Of a DNA stretch of 64,000 nt, positions 45,765-58,039 are shown piece after piece. Under the pieces are notes generated by a model. The model did no database searches. It saw nothing but the letters and a program-made list of their open reading frames with translations, and was not told the DNA's origin. Source of the stretch: Pelecanus crispus (taxonomy: Eukaryota > Chordata > Aves > Pelecaniformes > Pelecanidae); assembly GCF_030463565.1 (NCBI RefSeq), contig NC_134656.1:6124501-6188500 (forward strand). The letters are read 5' to 3'. The translations under genes were made by a program, and so were the position numbers. Position 1 is the stretch's first letter, and each line of letters begins with the position of its first letter.

Positions 45765-47841
45765 GTCGATTCTGTTACTGCTGTGAATGGGTGGGGTATG
45801 GCATGCAGAAAGGCTAAAAGCCTATTGCTGAAGGTCTAAGCGCTCTTGTAAAGCAAGACTTTATAGAGCAAACAGTGGGGAAGTCTTTAATGGAAGAGAC
45901 TTGCCATAGAAATGCAGTGGGTTAGTTGTGCTGGCAACAGTTCACCATGAAAATGGTAATTTCAAGGGGGCTGGTAACCCAAAGACAAGGAGCCAATCCC
46001 TAATGCAGTCTGTTCAATTTAGAAATAAGACTTCTTTTTGCTGTTACTAGTAAACAGCATGTACACTTGGAGTGCAGGCTCTTTTCACTGTTTTACAATG
46101 TTTTGTAGCACTGATGTGAGTATACTTCCACATTACTTTTGTCCCTGCTTATCCTGATGTCCAGAAAACATTTGCATTTTGTATTCAGCTGCCTGCCATT
46201 TTACCCTTCTGATGTGTTCTCAAGAAAAGATACTTAATCCCAGTGTTTTTCATATCGATAGGAGAAATAATAGTATATAAACAAGGCCTTTTTTTAATTA
46301 TCTTATAATCTTAATCTTCTAATGATGTTTTCTGTTCTTGGGTATTCCGGTGAGGCCGAGTGACTTGTCTGTTATTATGAGAATCAGAGGCAGAAACTCT
46401 GTTTCGTAGTCCATGCCCCTCTGGCTATACTGACTCCAGAGTAAGAATGGGACTCGATACATGACAGTACCCAAATCGTTCCCTGTCTCATCTGCTTTAT
46501 CCGGTGCTAGCTTACAGTCCATCTCGAGTTTGCGATCCTGTCGAGTCAGATTAGTAGGAAAGCTTTGATTTTTATAGAACAAATAGTTTCTGTGGTGCTC
46601 TGATAGAGGGAATGCCGCTTTCCTGATTTAGGGCTGAAATGTTGTCTCAGCAGAAACACAAGGTACTCTAGCTGATTTGTACTGTAAACCTTCAGGCCCA
46701 AACAGATGTGGTCATGAAATATCCTTTGGCACCTTTCGTAAAGAACCATTATCTCTATTTCCCTGGCCAAATTCCAACCTGGCTAATCACATTCTGTTCC
46801 TCTGCGTTCCCCCAACCACTGCAAATGGATACCGCAGGGTTCTTCCCTTCCTTTTGTTAACTGGTGTGTGGTGTTGCGGTTCGCTGGCAAGCAGCTGTTC
46901 TGCCTCGTGCCACAAATGGCTTGCGTTCTAGTATTGGGCAAATCGGGTTGGGGGAGTGTTTGGGTTTTTTCCTCCATGTTTTGAGTTCCCTGTGTATTAA
47001 AGATGCTTCCTACTGAGCGTAGAGCAGGAAACAGAAGGATGTGCCACAGACAAATGGTCTCCATTGAAATGAAGGGTGTATTGGCGTAAAAGCCCCATAG
47101 AAAGCTTACTGACACTGTTGATATTCAAATGAAAAAAATTCAAGAAATAACTGTACAGCTGTTCTAATAATGTGCTTCCACTTACTAGATGAGAAAAGCA
47201 TGGTGTGCTGTGGAAGATGTAGCCCAACATGGAAGTGGTTTCTCAGGAGGAAGAGCAGCATGAGGCACCTGAAAATTGTTCCCAAGAGGCCTCTCAGCAA
47301 CACTTTAGAACGGATGTATTTGGCTTTATTACCGGGGGGGGGGGGGGGGGGGGGAAGCTCCTGGAAAAGCAATGTGGTACAGGACTGCTTCCTGAGGCAA
47401 CTTAGGTTTATGAGTTGTCTGCTGGAATTAAGGCCCAAAGTCTCACCTATCTCCTAAGGAACCTGGGCTTACATGGGCAGTGCCATCTGTCCTCCTTCCC
47501 CAAAAACTCAGGGCAGTTTCCAACAAATTTGAGAAAAGAACAGGGATTGCAAAGAGAGACAGCTTCTGTAAGATTTTTGTAGTGGTTAATAACTACATAT
47601 GAAAGGAAAACCCAAATTAATGTTCCCTCTGAGGAATGGCCATGAATAAAGATCATTAGGTAGTAGAGAATCAAGATAGGGCAGAAAAGTAAGAAACGAG
47701 CAGGTATTACTTAGCTGATCTTGGAGTGATCTATGCAGTGTAGAAGCATCCCCTAAGTACGGATACAAGACTTTGTGGATACCTAAAACGAATGAGACTT
47801 CTCTCTTGCAAGAGACCACAAGGTTTGTGTTTGTTCTGCAG
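45765..47841 (+). other. Former ANKRD60 intron 2
   Basis: 2.1 kb without a gene. It contains a pure G21 run at 47334-47354. Open frames on either strand at 46500-47460 are not recognisable. Confidence 0.65.
47334..47354. repeat. Poly-G run of 21 bases
   Basis: An uninterrupted run of 21 G on the plus strand, preceded by CC and followed by AA. Such tracts are unstable and may be miscounted in assemblies. Confidence 0.95.
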
Positions 47842-48011
47842 CTAGCCCAGCTGGGAGCTACAGAGGACTTGGCGGGCACCATGCCACACGCAGGGTTACT
47901 GGGACCAGAGCAGAAAAAGCAGTGGGTAGGTAGCACACCGGGCTGTCGCGGCACTGTTTGCTGCCAGCCGCAGAGGTCACAGCGAAACTGCCAAGTTTCT
48001 CCTGAGATGTG
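47842..48011 (+). pseudogene. ANKRD60: ANKRD60 exon 3 remnant, ankyrin repeat, 4-bp duplication
   Basis: After acceptor TTCTGCAG the frame reads LAQLGATEDLAG and later GPEQKKQW, then breaks. Directly past GTAGGTAG (47926-47933) the +1 frame reads HRAVAALFAASRRGHSETAK then FLLRCG, an ankyrin repeat (A..AS..GH.E..KFLL..G). Counting GTAG only once puts both parts in the same frame. The donor GTAGTA at 48012 leaves one base of a Gly codon that exon 4 completes. Confidence 0.83.
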
Positions 48012-48940
48012 GTAGTATCCTTAGATAGAACAATTCTTATCTGGCTGTAACTGCGCAGCGTACCACCTTCCTGCTTACCCAGGCCACAGAATTTTATCCA
48101 AATGGCCTCGGGTATTTTGTATTTGAGGTGGAGAATGTATTCCAGCCCATCAGTTCTGATGCAGACAATAAAATCTGCTGTTCTTGCTAAGTGTAATGAC
48201 TTTTGGTGTTAGAGAAATTTATATTGGAAAACAGGATTTCTGATTTTTACCTCCCTCTTGGGAGTCTCATTTATTTGTCGCTATTTTCTTATTATCTAGA
48301 AATGCTTTTGTTTTTATCAGTCCTGTGCAGTGCTTTATCAGCCACTGAAATACAAGACGAGTTGTTGTGAGCACAAGTTCTATGGCTCTGACATTTGGCC
48401 TTTTTTGTTGCTTTGCAACCAAATAAGCCGTCTTTCCCCAGCAATCTGCATTTGCACAATGGGCAGTCATTTGGGTCGGCTGAGCTCATTCAGTTGTCCT
48501 GAGTGAAAGGGCATTTGTTAAGGAAAGGATATTAATTGCTTTTTTAATCACTGAAAGGGAGTGCTGAGGAGAAAATCCCACCTTGTCTGACGGTGCTCCC
48601 TTCAACCCAGGTTCTTGAGCCTGGCCTCCTGCAAGTTTGTCCCTGTTAAAGGACATTGTCGTGCGCCAGGAAGCGAGAGCTCCCTGTGAAAAGTAGCGGC
48701 AATGCCTGGCTGCGGCAAAGCCAGCAATGCTCCCCTGAACGGAACAAGGAATATCCAATTGTGTGTGAGCGAAGGGCAGGAGCACTTGTTTGCTGGACAG
48801 GTTTGTTAATTCCACTGATTAGAGGTGACTAAAACAAACTGTATCTGCCTTCAGAAAAAAATTATGCGTTGTGGCCCGCAGGTGGCATTGCCTCCTTTCG
48901 TATGCCTTGTCACACTCGGACTACGTATGATTTTTTGCAG
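48012..48940 (+). other. Former ANKRD60 intron 3, with an AATAAA
   Basis: No gene. AATAAA at 48167-48172 is followed by GT-rich sequence and could end a transcript from this strand. Confidence 0.5.
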
Positions 48941-49233
48941 GTGTGGATTTGCGTTCTAAAACCCGGCTAGGCAGGACTGCCGGGAGCGCCCTTCGTGTCG
49001 CGGCTGTCGCGGGCCGGCGTGGCTGCGCCGAGCGGCTCCTTGGCTGTGGGGCACGAGCCCTCGGCCCGGACTGCGGGGGACAAAGCGCGGGGAGCCTTGC
49101 CCGCCTGTGGGGCCAGAGGCAGAGCGAACGCACCGCGGTTCGCTTCCAGCGGAGGAAGAGATCCCCTGGCACCGTGCCACCCGCCAGCGCTGCGAACCGG
49201 GCCTCGCAGCAGATGTCTGGTCTCATGTCCTAA
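48941..49233 (+). pseudogene. ANKRD60: ANKRD60 last exon remnant, second ankyrin repeat, still open and CpG-dense
   Basis: After TTTTTTGCAG the frame reads VDLRSKTRLGRTA, then GSA, then LRVAAVAGRRGCAERLLGCG, an ankyrin repeat whose usual TPLHVAA is interrupted by an apparent 9-nt insertion (48982-48990). It goes on ARLWGQRQSER and an Arg-rich tail to TAA at 49231-49233. There is no stop or frameshift. The exon is far richer in CpG than its surroundings. Confidence 0.83.
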
Positions 49234-52200
49234 AATACATAAGGGACTAACTTGTTTCTGGCAAATTTCAAGGGACAGTCAGTAACTTTCCCAGAGACCC
49301 ACACTTCAAATGTAGGTCGCTGTGTGGGAATTGCAGGTTTTAGTTATGAAATAAGCTCACGTACTGGTGATGCTGCAGCTGACAACTAGCTTGACAGCAC
49401 AGCTCTCAAGCGTGGTCTTAATTTGTAGCTTAAGTATTTATAATGTCGTTGCCTAGCCAAACCAGCCATTTAGTTAATAGGGTTTGTAGGAGAGCTCGAG
49501 CCTGTCTGCAAGTTCTTTGGAATGCTCCTTGCTAGGGTAATTTCCTAATAGTTGGCAACAGACCAGGGCGATACAGTTTAATGGGTATTCCAGGGGACTG
49601 GAAATCCCTAGATCTTTAGTCCAGTTCTGGCCCTGACTGGCTTTATTGCCTCTGGCAGATCACTTGGGGGTTATTTTGTGAGTAGGGCAGTTTGTCTGCC
49701 ACCGGAGGGTGCAGGCAAAGCTGATGTGCCTGTGAGTGGCTGCTTATGACTGCCCAGTGCTTGCTTAGCGTTTCCAGCATTTTGAGGCTCAGGGCTTTGA
49801 TGCTTGGGGTCTCCTGAAGCCAGTAATGGGGTAAAGGGAATTTGCCCATCTGCTTTCAAAGTTTCTTACTATCCCAGATTCCTTAGATGCTTTAAAAATA
49901 AAAATACTACTTATGGTCTATTTATGCCTCTATGATCAGTAGAAGGAAGCTGAGCTGCTGGTCTGTTTCCTGAGGGTTTATTAAGGACTCGGTGCTCAAT
50001 GCTGAGCAGTTTCCATTGCTTTGCTCAGAGAGACATTTTTCCAAAGAGCTCAGCACTTAACTTCCAATTGACCACAGAAGAGGTGGTTCTCAGTGGGAAC
50101 TGAGCACTCCTGAGAACTGGCCCACTGGCTTTTTGCTTGCGCAGCCCTGTGCATAGCCAGGAGACTCTACAAATAACTAACATGAGTTGTTGTTGTTTTT
50201 CTTGTGTTGGAGCATTTTCTTTAACTGATACCAGGATTGCTACAGAAGTATCCAGGTATTTTTGGCCTTGATACTTAAGTTTGTGTTCCAGATCAGTGCC
50301 TGGGAGTAGCCATATCTAGAATTTGATAAAAATCAGTGTCCTGTAGTGCAGCATTGTCTTTTACAAAGAGGTGAAATGAGGATCAGAAAGATGCTGGCTG
50401 CGTACTCGTATAGCTTTAGTTTATATCCCTTAAGGGAGAGATTGTGGCTAATGATGTGGACTAAGAATTGACTTGAATGCTCTGCTCCCAGCTTTGCTTT
50501 GTGTGCACGGAATGAATGGAGGCAAGTTACACAGACCTAGTCCTGTAGGAAGGGCTGCAAAGCAGGACATCGTAGCACCTGAGCAAAGGTGCCCTGTATT
50601 CCAGGAAAAAAACCCAGGGGATCTGAATAACGTTCCCATGTATGTTTCTTGTCAGATATTCCCTGACAGAAGTATGGAGTGTTGCTCGGGGTAAGCACTG
50701 TAAGCGTGACATGGCAGGTATCCAGGCATGTGGCTGCCTAGCTTGGAGACAGACAGTTTAATCTGTCCAGGGAATTGTTTCCCTGTGCTCACAATCCTCA
50801 GCTTCCTGGTAGTAAGTCCCTAAGCCTAGTTTCCATGTTAGTAAAGTTAAAATACTAACCTGGAATGCTTTAGAAATGCAGCTGCATCCCCTAAACACCT
50901 GCCTGCCTCATTCAGGGTGGAGGGGTGGATGGATGCCTAGTCTGAAAGCAGGGCTTGGCGTCTTCCTTGGATGTTCCCTGTCACCGGACTGTGCGCTGTT
51001 CTGAGAACAGCGTGCGTGAACCAGGAACAGAGACAGAGAAATGAAAAACACAGATTCAATCTCTAGAGTGATCTAAGAAAAATAGCCCTTCACTTCAGCT
51101 TTTTTTGTAAACTGAAAGGGCTTTGGCGTGATTGTTTTACTACTTTGTTGCAACTGCTGTCCTTTCCTTGAGTTTAAAAGGTCGCAGCCTAAAGGGAAGA
51201 TCCCCGGTCGCTGTTTTGAATTGCCCCAAGTTGCACAACAGAAGTTGCAGGAGTGGGGTGTGCATGCAGCAGGGCGGAGGCACCTCCGGAGGGGTCTGCG
51301 GCACACGTGTGCCCTCTCGTCCTCCAGTCTGTGTCGTGTTCACTGTTCCCGTATGAAAAATGTGTTTGCTTTTCCCGAGCCGCATCTTCTCAGTTGCGTC
51401 CAGTTGTGAAGACAATCTACCCGGTCTTTCAAAGGCAGCAGCCCTGTATTCCTTCTGAATTGATATTTGTACTTAAAGCCTCCCAAATCTAAGATGATAA
51501 ATACCTCTTCTTTTTCAATTCCTTATTTTAATCAAGTAGTAAAGCAAGGCCCAGAACTTCAGGCTGCAGGAAGTACCACTTCTGAAGCCAGTTGCTGTGA
51601 TTCCAGAGGATGCGTAGCAATGCTTACACGTGCTGACAGCGGTCTGAACGAATGAGCGCAGAATTCCTTTGTAGTGAGGGGACACATTCGTGGTATCTTT
51701 TAAACAAAATTCTCTTGAACAGGTTTTATTGCCGCTTATTAATTCTGTGTGACTTAAACATATAGTTGTTAAATAACTGCTTGGGAGAATGAGAAGATCA
51801 CAGGTTTTATCAAAGTGATCAGTAGACAAGATATAAAAAGATGGTGCTTCTGGCATTTTGCTCAGTAGTTGAATATTGCAAGCAGGATTATAGAGAAAAG
51901 TCCTTAGCCTTTATTCTTTCTTTCTGTTGTCCGTCTAGACTGTCTAATCTGTACCCCAAGCTTCTAGAAACGGGGAGAGAGGATTTGTAGCTGCTTTTAG
52001 ACATTATGCAGCGTGCTGCATACCTCTGGGAAAGAACAGCGAATGTCATACGGAGAGAACTGCGTGACCTCAGGACAAGGATGCCAGAATGGCAGGAAAT
52101 TATGTAGTATGTGATTATGTAGTTAGTTACTTGTAGTTATCAAGTATTTTTTGCTGGAAGCTGGAGACTCATCCTTTGGAAAGAACAGAAGTCACCAGTG

Positions 52201-55200
52201 TGTTGCAGCTGGGAGATGGATTGGTGTGCACCAAGCCAAAATTGTATTGGGGCAAATTAGAAGAAAATCGTGTCTGGGTGAGACAAGCCCTGGGGCAGTG
52301 CGTGCTGTTCTGGCTCGGTGAGAAGGTGAACTCAAGCTAGAAGAGCCCCCCACGTTAACCAGGGGGCAGGGAAGAAGAGCTCTTCTTCCTGAGAGGGCCA
52401 AGAGAGTAGGGCACAGCCGACAAAGGGCCATGCGGGGACAGTATTGCTCCATACCTAGGACAATAAAGGCCAGGGAGGTAAATGAGCTATTTACACTGAA
52501 GGTACCTGCTGGGGTAATAAGACCAGGAATCGGAATACATTTTCAGCTCTTGTTAGGCAGGAGTGGGGCAAAGAGACCTCGCCAAACGTGTGCGCCTTTA
52601 AGAACGCTGTTGTGTGATACAAGGGTCTGGAAAAGTGTTCAGGCTGCAGGGCAGCATTGCTGGGTGCCAGTTTTATTTTTTGCAACATTATATTTGTTGC
52701 TTAAGGTTTCCATTCCAAAGAATAAAAATTGGATGTAGACAAAGCAGGTAATACTGCAGTGTCTTAAAGTGACCAGCTATGCCATAGTGTGCACCAGAAA
52801 TAAATGTCAGGGGAGACAGCAGGCTGAGATGCAGCGCTCGGACAGAAATGTGACTGTTGAAGAGACTGAGGCTCTGGATTCCTGAAATCCATGCTCAGCT
52901 CTGCCACTGCTTCATATAAGATCTTGAAAACTTGATTTCTGTCTTATATAGTATCAGGAATCCCTGCAAATGTTGTTTCTCTCTTGCACTGGTGTGCAGA
53001 AGTCTGTTTCTAGAATGGAAGCTGAAATAACCTTTTCAAAGAAAGCAAACAAACAGGCAAGGAAAAGATTTGTGCATTTTTGCATTGCAACCATTACTTT
53101 CTCTTCTCTGTGCTACAGCACGGGGAAAGGATCAGTCTCCAGAAGACTTTAGCGAGGACTTGTTAATGAACTTTAGGTTCCTCAGATGAAGAAACAGGGA
53201 GGTCATTATGGAGAAGAAAATGTACTAAAAATGTCTTTAGTTTAATTATGCCCAGGGCAGGAGAAATGTCACAACTGTCTTCTAATATTAAGAAATCCAA
53301 AGTAACTCTTTTGGAAGGACTGTGGTTCCCCTGAATGCAAAAAGCAGTAACTTAGATGACAAGCACAGGAATAATTCATCACACTTTCTTATCGTTAGCA
53401 GCTCACCCCTTTTCCTTGCCTGGGCAGGCTCCCGGTACCGCTCACAGCCGTGGTGCTGCCTGCTCTTCCCCAGAGCCCTGCGAAAGCTGGGGCTCAACAA
53501 GCCTGAAACAGCGACTGCTGCTATTTGGAAACAGTCACTGTAGCCAGGGAGAGCCTTGGATGTCTCAGAACTGTCATCTCTGATACTTTCAAACATTAGT
53601 GAAATGTTCCCCAAATGTTTCCTCTTTCTCTAGAAATGTTTCCAGTTTCACCTGAGTTACACCCCAAACTTGCTTATGTTTACTTTGTCCCTCTGAGCTC
53701 CTCCCATATGGATGCTGCAGCAGAGAAAGGCTTGGTGCTGCTGCCAAAAGTGAGGTGCTACGAGGACGTGTCTAGTGGTGAATGGATGTATCTGTAAAGG
53801 AGTGGAAGGATAGCAGAGTCTGTGCTGCAGCATTAATTTTCAGGCATTTTGCTGCCTCATACCCCAAGCTCCCAGTTGACTGATGTCTGAGAGCTGGGCT
53901 TCGCTTTAGGCAGCAGATGAGCCTCTCCCGCTGCTCCCAGTTCACAGCCCTGAAATTTCTCTGGTATTAAAGTCCCTTTCAATGAAGACAAGAGAGGTAA
54001 TTTCTTTTAAAATGTGCCATTTATGGATGGAACTTCCACACCTGTGGGATATGGGCCCCTCTAGACTCAGGCAACACCTGAGTAGAGTTTTGTGCTCATG
54101 TGTTTTATCAACCCTCCTGGAAGCCTAACATGGCTGTTGATCTGGTCTTACTTGTGAAATACAGCCTACAGCAGACACCCCTATGGAAGCTGAATGTTGA
54201 AACTCGAGAGACACCTGTGATTACTTTGGCATTGCACAAATAACTTGTTACCTCAGTGAATTTGTAAATAGAAAAAAGAGCACGCTTGTTGTTATACCTG
54301 TTCCATATTTATCAATAGACAACAGTAGTGCAGAATACTGTGGCAATCATTACATTTGTTTCTTAAAGTGAATCAAATGAACAGAAATTGTTAAATGCCA
54401 GAGTACAATATAGCTTATAAAACCCAACCAACATCAGGAAACTTGTACTGATTGGGCTCTTAGATGTTGTTTTCCTCTTGCTTAGGAAAGAGAATTGTAG
54501 TCAGCTTGCAATCTCCCCGACATTGTTCATGAAGGAAGCAGACAAAAAGTACCAATGAAACAGAAGGGCTGCAATTTAGTTAATTTTATGCAAAACACAA
54601 TCAGCATTCAAACTGGGAGTTACCAAGCAGAAATGTATTGATAGAGAAGCCAAAATATTCTCTATGCGTAAATGGTGAAATACTAAAACCAAATTTCAGA
54701 GAGACTCCTGCGACTCGTGTAACTATAGGCCAGAGAAGATGCAAGGGTGAAGTTTGACACTATCAAAGTCAAGAGGACGTCAGTGAGGCTGTGATTTAAT
54801 CCCTGGCGCCCTAGGCCACGCCTCTATGTGGTATGAACCAGTGCAGCTCTGGTGTGACAGAAGACCTTGTATCAGTAAGGAGAAAGAGCAACAACTTTTT
54901 CAGGAGAGTGATTAGAAGAGAGATGGATGCAAAGGATCTATGCTAGGGAGAGGGTGGAGAGGGAAGAGCAATAAGGAGGGCAGTAAAGGACAAAGAGAAA
55001 TGCAAAGACCTGCAGATCAGCTGGAGAATGTAACTATGAAGGTGACAGCTATGCAGGGGCCTGCTTTCTAGTCCTGGAGACCCCCAAACTGGTGATGGTG
55101 GACACTGATGTCCTGTTTTGCATTTTACCTGGCATGATAGACTCCTGTTGGCATTGAAGTTAACTAAGCAGACACAAAATACTTTTGTACAGAACAACAT

Positions 55201-56103
55201 GCACTCCTCTTTCGCAACCTTCATGCACCTCACTGAAATTTTCTGATTAATCAGTCTTTGTGCCTCAAATCCCTGAAGGCTCCAGTCCGGTGTGTGTAGC
55301 CTGTATCTGCCTGTAGCAGAGCCTGTGTACCTATGCTTTCTCTGCCTTCATCTTTTGAATCTGCAGTGTTCCTTGAGTTGTAACCACCAGCTGTGTTCAA
55401 AGACAACCAGAAGTCGGTTGTGAACCGTGTCTGAGGATCATGCTGACCGTTAACATTTAGAATGGATGGCGGTTTGCAGAGGGAAGCCAAAAGCTATTCA
55501 CTTTCTAGTATGCTTCCAGCATCCCGTTTAGGTTGGTTTAATGCCTAACCTAGGCTGCAATTGAGGTTAGTGCTTTGGTTTTAATTCAAGTTCCAGTTCT
55601 CTGTACACTGTTCTGTTTGCAACATTTGCTTGACATGACTGTCTGGTATGGTTTGATGGTGTTTTGCTAGAATTCCTGTGTGTACGCATGCTAATAAAGG
55701 AACTGTCAACTCAGAAAGCCCATCTTAAAATATGGTCCTACTGGCTTGGGATGGGAAATGCAGAGATTCCTTGTCCAAGCCTCTTCTGTGGAATTTGTGA
55801 CGCTATTTCAATTCCTTTGGTTTCCAGTAAGCAAACAATCATTGGGGTCAAGCAAAAGTCAAGGTATAAAAATTCATCACCATAAGCTTCCTTACCTTTA
55901 AGCTGGCCATATGTTAGAGGAATGATCTGGACTATAGCAGTTGTCTTATATCTCTTGATGAGTATTTGTATGCATAATTCAAATGTGTGCATGTGTTTGA
56001 ATTCCAGCTTGTATTGATTGAATTGGTCTCTGATAATAAACAGTATAAATAAATCAGATGGGAGTTAAAACATTGATGTGCTGTATGGGGGGGAAAAATT
56101 AAA
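49234..56103. other. Intergenic, no gene recognised
   Basis: 6.9 kb downstream of ANKRD60. Short frames (e.g. 51128-51409, 52430-52738, 53288-53614) lack splice context and family motifs. I looked for C20orf85-like and PMEPA1-like pieces on both strands and saw none. Confidence 0.6.
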
Positions 56104-56345
56104 TTCAGTGCAGTGACCTTGAGCAGAACGTCATTTCAAAAGTGCCTTAAGTATGCTGATGACATAAAATAAGGCGTGGAAGTCGGACGGGCAGGAGTAT
56201 AGGGGACAGAGGAACAAACCAAACTTATTCAAAATTATTTGGATTTATCAGGATTACAGGCAGATAAGTGGCTTATGCAGTTTATTGTAGGGAAGTGTGA
56301 GGTAATGAGGCCAGGGACCAAAAGGTAATCAGAGTCCAGTTGGAG
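56104..56345 (+). mobile_element. Fossil non-LTR (CR1/L2-like) reverse transcriptase fragment
   Basis: One frame carries the catalytic motif YADD (56152-56163) followed by IK, a stop, and GVEVGRAGV; then a second stop; then LIQNYLDLSGLQADKWLMQF and VGKCEVM. The spacing YADD..K..LD.L..W..KW.MQF..GKC.VM is that of LINE reverse transcriptases. Stops at 56170-56172, 56200-56202 and 56326-56328 mark it as dead and old. The clade is uncertain. Confidence 0.75.
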
Positions 56346-58012
56346 TGCGAGCAGTGTGGAATACAGATCAGAGCATGGCCGAAGGGGCACACACAGCACT
56401 GGGGGAAGTCTTGCCGAAGGTGAGTGGCTGTCTTGATGCTTCTGCTCTTCCAGAGCTCAGCTCTGCAGCTGCGCTTGCTGCATGGCTGAGAAGTGGCTGG
56501 TCCTGCAGAAGAGGTTCCTGTTCAGCACTGTCCATCCATGAACTCACTTGTAAATGAGAGCTGGGTTTAAAATTATTTTTCTTTGAAGATCTCCAAATAC
56601 AGTCATATCTCTTTCTGGGAGCAAACCAAGTAAAGCAAGAGGGAAATGAAGGGAACATAGCCATGCCAGCATGAATTAGAGGGACAGAGTCAGGCCTTAT
56701 CTACTGGTGTAAAAACATGGAGGAATCCTTTCATGCTGGTTTGACCAAGCAAAAATCCTTCAGAGGCTGTAAGATGCATGTCTGCTAGTTGCAGATGAAT
56801 AGAGGAGAATCCAGGTTTTGATGTTAAAGGAAACATGATTTGTAACTGAGCTGCCCAATAGTCTATCACACTAACTTTAGTCTAGAAAAATTAAAAAATG
56901 TATTGTTTTGGGCTAATGAGCACCCTGCTGGGCCACAGTAAAGCAAAGAGAATTAATGAATCTTTCCAGTTGGCTAATCTGGAGGTAGATTCCATGGTTT
57001 TGAAAGTACTTGTTTTCTTCTGGTTTTCCTTTCCTTCTTTTTAGTTCTAATGTCTGTTTTCATTTTTTAAATGTTTTATTTGTCCCCTAAATTGTAAGCT
57101 TTAGATTTTTCTCAGTTGTGCCAAGTAGCTTTTGAAACCAAATCAAAAGCAGAAATAATAAAAGGAGAGCTCTCTGCATTGAAGTCTGCTGATGTCCTTG
57201 CAGCTTTCTTCATTCTGTTAGATAACTTATTAACCACCCCTGTTTAAAAGTGCTTTCTCAAACCTGACCTGTATCTCTAAACATCATTTTTACAGTTATT
57301 TTTCACAGAACAAATGAGATATTTGAAAATATAATCTTCCTGTCTTACCTTTTACTGCCCCAATTTAATTTATGTCCAGAAAGATTCCCAATAGTTGATA
57401 ATTTCCAGGATCTTAATACCTAGGGCATATCAATAATACATAGACTTCTCTTTTGCTTTGAGTCCTCCCTGCCTGGTGCTGCATTAGATGGAAATCCGTT
57501 ACTGTCTAGAAGCCATAGCTGCACATGGTATGTTTGCCATAGTTGAGTAAGGCAGTGAGGAACTACAGGGAAAACTGGACTGGGAAGGACAGAAGCTAAG
57601 GCAAGTCACAAATGGTAACTTGATCTCATACCCTAATCCTTATGTTATATCAGAATTGAGTGATGAATGGGGAGTGTGAAAGAATCCTTGGGGAAATAAG
57701 AGATGCACTTGGACGCTTTCCTTTTTTGAGTCTCTTCAGGCTTTTGTGGCCTCTGATTAACATGCTGCCCAGTTCGGTGTGCCTGCCTGGATACTGGGCA
57801 CACACTGGATGCGCTTTGAGATGTGCTCTACCCCCACCCAGGGATGTGTATCTGCCTGTGATTGCTTATGTTCTTGTTATAATAATAACGGAAGGAAGAT
57901 GACCTCCATGTACTTGTACCCCATGTTTCTGGTATCCATTGGTTCTCCACAGGGAATGGTCAGTGTTAGTTAGAATCTGCATCCTTGGAGTTCTGTTGTC
58001 AGTTTGGGCTGT

Positions 58013-58039
58013 TGTCACACACTTAGCTAGTGTGTGACA
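58013..58039. repeat. Perfect inverted repeat, 11-bp arms
   Basis: Arms TGTCACACACT (58013-58023) and AGTGTGTGACA (58029-58039) flank a 5-base loop TAGCT. It is followed by a short CA tract. Confidence 0.9.

Larger units (their letters stand above)
44549..49233 (+). pseudogene. ANKRD60: ANKRD60 remnant: ubiquitin-like plus ankyrin-repeat gene with disabling lesions
   Basis: Four exons can be assembled: 44549-44781 (ubiquitin-like, 5' part), 45637-45764 (ubiquitin-like, 3' part), 47842-48011 (first ankyrin repeat) and 48941-49233 (second ankyrin repeat and C-terminus). Splice phases agree at every join (phase 1, 0, 1). The architecture and the position next to PPP4R1L on the same strand fit ANKRD60, its neighbour at human 20q13.32. 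Lesions: frameshift in exon 1 near 44700-44712, in-frame TGA at 45708-45710, 4-bp tandem duplication at 47926-47933, and no in-frame start ATG upstream. ANKRD60 is poorly characterised and I assign no function. The identity rests on domain order plus synteny, not alignment. If two or more lesions are sequencing errors, the gene could still be alive. Confidence 0.85.

Noticed and set aside
45746..45800. Alternative frame past ANKRD60 exon 2 (DYEGRFCYCCEWVG) that looks protein-like
   Set aside because: Using the donor at 45765 gives exact phase with exon 3, so the alternative frame is not needed. I keep it as a doubt about the exon 2 end.
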